7,523 bases of DNA, from positions 1-7,523 of the forward strand of contig JAGOUF010000099.1 of assembly GCA_018061385.1 (NCBI GenBank), given 5' to 3'. The notes beneath the pieces were generated by a model. It did not search any database, was not told the origin of the DNA, and saw nothing but the letters and a program-made list of their open reading frames with translations. Numbering within the stretch: position 1 is the first letter of the stretch; each line of letters starts with the position of its first letter. Below, piece after piece: positions 6,005-7,523 of the stretch. The stretch is from Chitinophagaceae bacterium. Lineage in GTDB: Bacteria > Bacteroidota > Bacteroidia > Chitinophagales > Chitinophagaceae. A program made the position numbers and the translations under genes.

Positions 6005-6078
6005 TGTCAGGTTGAGCTTGTCGAAACCGAAGTGTTGAAACGATTCTATAACTCGCCTTCGACAAGCTCAGGCTGACA
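6005..6078. repeat. Long inverted repeat (TTGTCGAA family) after the GIY-YIG gene
   Basis: Arms of 21 bases (6005-6025 and 6058-6078) are complementary at all but one G-G mismatch and one T-G wobble, around a 32-base loop. The left arm contains TGAGCTTGTCGAA and the right arm TTCGACAAGCTCA. A T-rich stretch (ATTTGTTGTTTT) follows, so it could weaken or end transcription before trpB. It starts 8 bases after the GIY-YIG stop codon. Confidence 0.85.
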
Positions 6079-6127
6079 CGATTTGTTGTTTTAAACAACG
6101 TATAAAAAGTTCAATAGAAATACAATC

Positions 6128-6166
6128 GTACAACTGTGCGACGCAACAAAAGTCAAATAGTAGTAC
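6128..6166. repeat. GTGGCGTCGCACAC-family repeat, copy 3 (inverted, diverged)
   Basis: GTACAACTGTGCGACGCAAC (6128-6147) is the reverse complement of the copy 1 and 2 core with two mismatches. AATAGTAGTAC (6156-6166) is the exact reverse complement of 1442-1452 next to copy 1. It therefore derives from the longer copy 1 form, in opposite orientation. It lies in the 283-base gap before trpB. Confidence 0.65.
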
Positions 6167-6233
6167 TTCAGCTAAGTACAAAAAATAAAAAGGTAATCGA
6201 AAAAAGAGAAAAGATAAGAATTACAAAAATCAG

Positions 6234-6270
6234 CTTTGCGTTCTTTGTTCCTTTGCTGCTTTGTGTGAAA
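6234..6270. repeat. CTTTGTG-family repeat just upstream of trpB
   Basis: CTTTGCGTTCTTTGTTCCTTTG followed by CTGCTTTGTGTGAAA ends 10 bases before the trpB ATG, with an A/T-only spacer. The same style of sequence lies just before trpG (1570-1583) and after trpB (7511-7521). It would form the proximal leader of trpB. Similarity is looser than between the other two copies. Confidence 0.5.
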
Positions 6271-6280
6271 TAAAAATAAA

Positions 6281-7471
6281 ATGACAGAAACAAAAACATA
6301 TCAAAACCCCACTGCACATGGCTATTATGGCCAATTTGGTGGTGCATATATTCCAGAAATGTTGCACAAAAATGTGGAAGAATTGCAACATCAATATTTG
6401 AACATTATTCAAGAACCTGCGTTTCAAAAAGAGTGGAGAGATTTGTTGAAAGATTACGTTGGTAGGCCAACTCCTTTATTTTATGCCCAGCGTTTAAGTG
6501 CTTTACACAACACAAATATTTGGTTAAAGAGAGAAGATTTATGCCATACAGGTGCACATAAAGTAAACAATACAGTTGGACAAATTTTATTGGCTCAGCG
6601 TTTAGGTAAGAAAAGAATTATTGCAGAAACAGGTGCTGGTCAGCATGGTGTTGCAACTGCTACAGTTTGTGCATTAAAAGGAATAGAATGCATTGTGTAC
6701 ATGGGCGAAAAAGATATTGAACGACAAGCACCCAATGTTGCTCGTATGAAAATGTTGGGTGCAAAAGTTGTGCCTGCAACCAGTGGTAGCAAGACTTTGA
6801 AAGATGCAACCAATGAAGCTATAAGAGATTGGATTAATAATCCTAACGATACACATTACATCATTGGAAGTGTGGTTGGTCCACACCCATATCCAGATAT
6901 GGTGGCAAAATTGCAAAGCATAATTAGCGAAGAAATGCGTTGGCAATTAAAAGGAAAAACTGGTAATGAATTACCTACGCATGTATTTGCATGTGTTGGT
7001 GGAGGTAGTAATGCTGCTGGAGCTTTCTATCATTTTTTAGAAGAACCAACAGTAAAATTAGTTGCTGTAGAAGCTGCTGGTCATGGTGTAAATAGTGGTT
7101 TAAGTGCTGCTACAACACAACTTGGTAAGCCAGGTATTTTACATGGTAGTAAAAGTTTATTAATGCAAACTGCTGATGGACAAGTTGTAGAGCCACACAG
7201 CATTTCAGCAGGGTTGGATTATCCTGGAATTGGGCCTTTGCATGCTTATTTATTTGATAGTGGTCGTGGTACTTTTTTAAGTGCAACAGATGAAGAAGCA
7301 CTTGCGTCGGCCTTTGAAGTAAGTAGGTTAGAAGGCATTATTCCTGCATTAGAAACTGCACATGCATTTGCTGCATTAAAGCAAATGCAATTAAAAAAAG
7401 AGGATGTAGTAATAGTTTGTTTAAGTGGAAGAGGTGATAAAGATTTAGCAACGTATATGAGTAACGTGTAA
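6281..7471 (+). CDS. trpB: Tryptophan synthase beta subunit
   Basis: PLP enzyme that joins indole and L-serine to make L-tryptophan, acting with TrpA in the alpha2-beta2 complex; 396 residues, standard for TrpB1. The start is ATG 6281 after an A/T-only spacer. Visible motifs: HGYYGQFGGAYIPE at 13-26, GRPTPL at 61-66, PLP lysine Lys94 in HTGAHKVNN, Glu116 in ETGAGQHG, phosphate-binding GGGSNA at 240-245, GLDYPGIGP at 311-319, and Ser383 in LSGRGDKD for the PLP ring. It is separated from trpF2 by 778 bases holding repeats and the GIY-YIG gene, so it may depend on read-through or on its own promoter; no convincing promoter was seen. trpA is absent here and would be expected downstream. Identification is secure. 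Confidence 0.98.
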   Translation: MTETKTYQNPTAHGYYGQFGGAYIPEMLHKNVEELQHQYLNIIQEPAFQKEWRDLLKDYVGRPTPLFYAQRLSALHNTNIWLKREDLCHTGAHKVNNTVGQILLAQRLGKKRIIAETGAGQHGVATATVCALKGIECIVYMGEKDIERQAPNVARMKMLGAKVVPATSGSKTLKDATNEAIRDWINNPNDTHYIIGSVVGPHPYPDMVAKLQSIISEEMRWQLKGKTGNELPTHVFACVGGGSNAAGAFYHFLEEPTVKLVAVEAAGHGVNSGLSAATTQLGKPGILHGSKSLLMQTADGQVVEPHSISAGLDYPGIGPLHAYLFDSGRGTFLSATDEEALASAFEVSRLEGIIPALETAHAFAALKQMQLKKEDVVIVCLSGRGDKDLATYMSNV

Positions 7472-7473
7472 AA

Positions 7474-7523
7474 CCACAAAGAAACAAGGTTCTTAACGTT
7501 GTGTTTCTTCGTGTCTTTGTGAC
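7474..7523. repeat. CTTTGTG-family palindromic repeat after trpB (cut by window end)
   Basis: CCACAAAG (7474-7481) and CTTTGTG (7515-7521) form inverted ends. The interior AACGTTGTGTTT (7495-7506) and GTGTCTTTGTG (7511-7521) match the repeat before trpG exactly. It begins two bases after the trpB stop and may continue past the window. Confidence 0.65.

Larger units (their letters stand above)
5597..6078 (+). mobile_element. Candidate GIY-YIG cassette bounded by hairpin repeats
   Basis: A single small nuclease-like gene lies between two members of one hairpin repeat family (5597-5655 and 6005-6078) in an otherwise purely tryptophan-related operon. This arrangement suggests a unit inserted or dispersed with its repeats, comparable in principle to the REP/RAYT pairing of enterobacteria. 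No target-site duplication or transposase was identified, so the mobile nature is inference. Confidence 0.35.

Noticed and set aside
6005..6092. Classic intrinsic terminator after the GIY-YIG gene
   Set aside because: The stem is strong, but the loop is 32 bases long and the following T-rich stretch is interrupted, so it was listed as a repeat with possible attenuating effect.
5871..6098. Minus-strand open frame containing FRQAQPD
   Set aside because: It is translation of the TTCGACAAGCTCAG-type hairpin plus antisense of the GIY-YIG gene; such peptides are frequent false calls.

Overview
The window is almost entirely a tryptophan biosynthesis operon on the + strand, in the order trpE (5' end cut by the window) - trpG - trpD - trpC - trpF - second trpF - small GIY-YIG nuclease gene - trpB. 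trpA is not in the window and may lie just beyond the right edge. The gene order E-G-D-C-F-B, the TrpE sequence style (for example PVGIYLRLRDKF and INHFKDELF), the AT-rich composition, and A-rich translation starts without Shine-Dalgarno motifs all point to Bacteroidota, most likely Chitinophagales/Chitinophagaceae. That placement is inferred from sequence style, not from a database search.

Layout. Bases 1-1404 hold trpE. Bases 1405-1596 are repeat DNA. 1597-2226 is trpG, 2227-2313 a palindromic repeat, 2314-3303 trpD and 3306-4094 trpC, with only 2 nt between trpD and trpC. A short G/C-strand-biased repeat comes next, then trpF copy 1 (4154-4777), a small hairpin, and trpF copy 2 (4828-5502). 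Bases 5503-6280 hold repeats around a GIY-YIG gene (5686-5997). trpB fills 6281-7471, and another palindromic repeat starts right after its stop codon and runs off the window.

How the genes work together. TrpE and TrpG form anthranilate synthase (chorismate to anthranilate, with ammonia from glutamine). TrpD adds phosphoribosyl, TrpF isomerises the product, TrpC closes the indole ring to give indole-3-glycerol phosphate, and TrpB condenses indole with serine to give tryptophan. All catalytic motifs I could check are present.

What stands out. (1) Two complete, clearly diverged trpF genes lie in tandem, and the second has a 13-residue, direct-repeat-flanked insertion in the loop after its catalytic Asp. 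(2) Short interspersed repeats occupy nearly every junction and have also entered coding sequence. Two copies of one repeat sit in trpE in different reading frames, a third related sequence supplies the trpE stop codon, and a heptamer tandem array lengthens trpG. (3) A GIY-YIG gene with related hairpin repeats on both sides interrupts the operon between trpF2 and trpB, which suggests a small mobile or hitchhiking cassette. No RNA genes, CRISPR arrays, transposases or integrases were seen.
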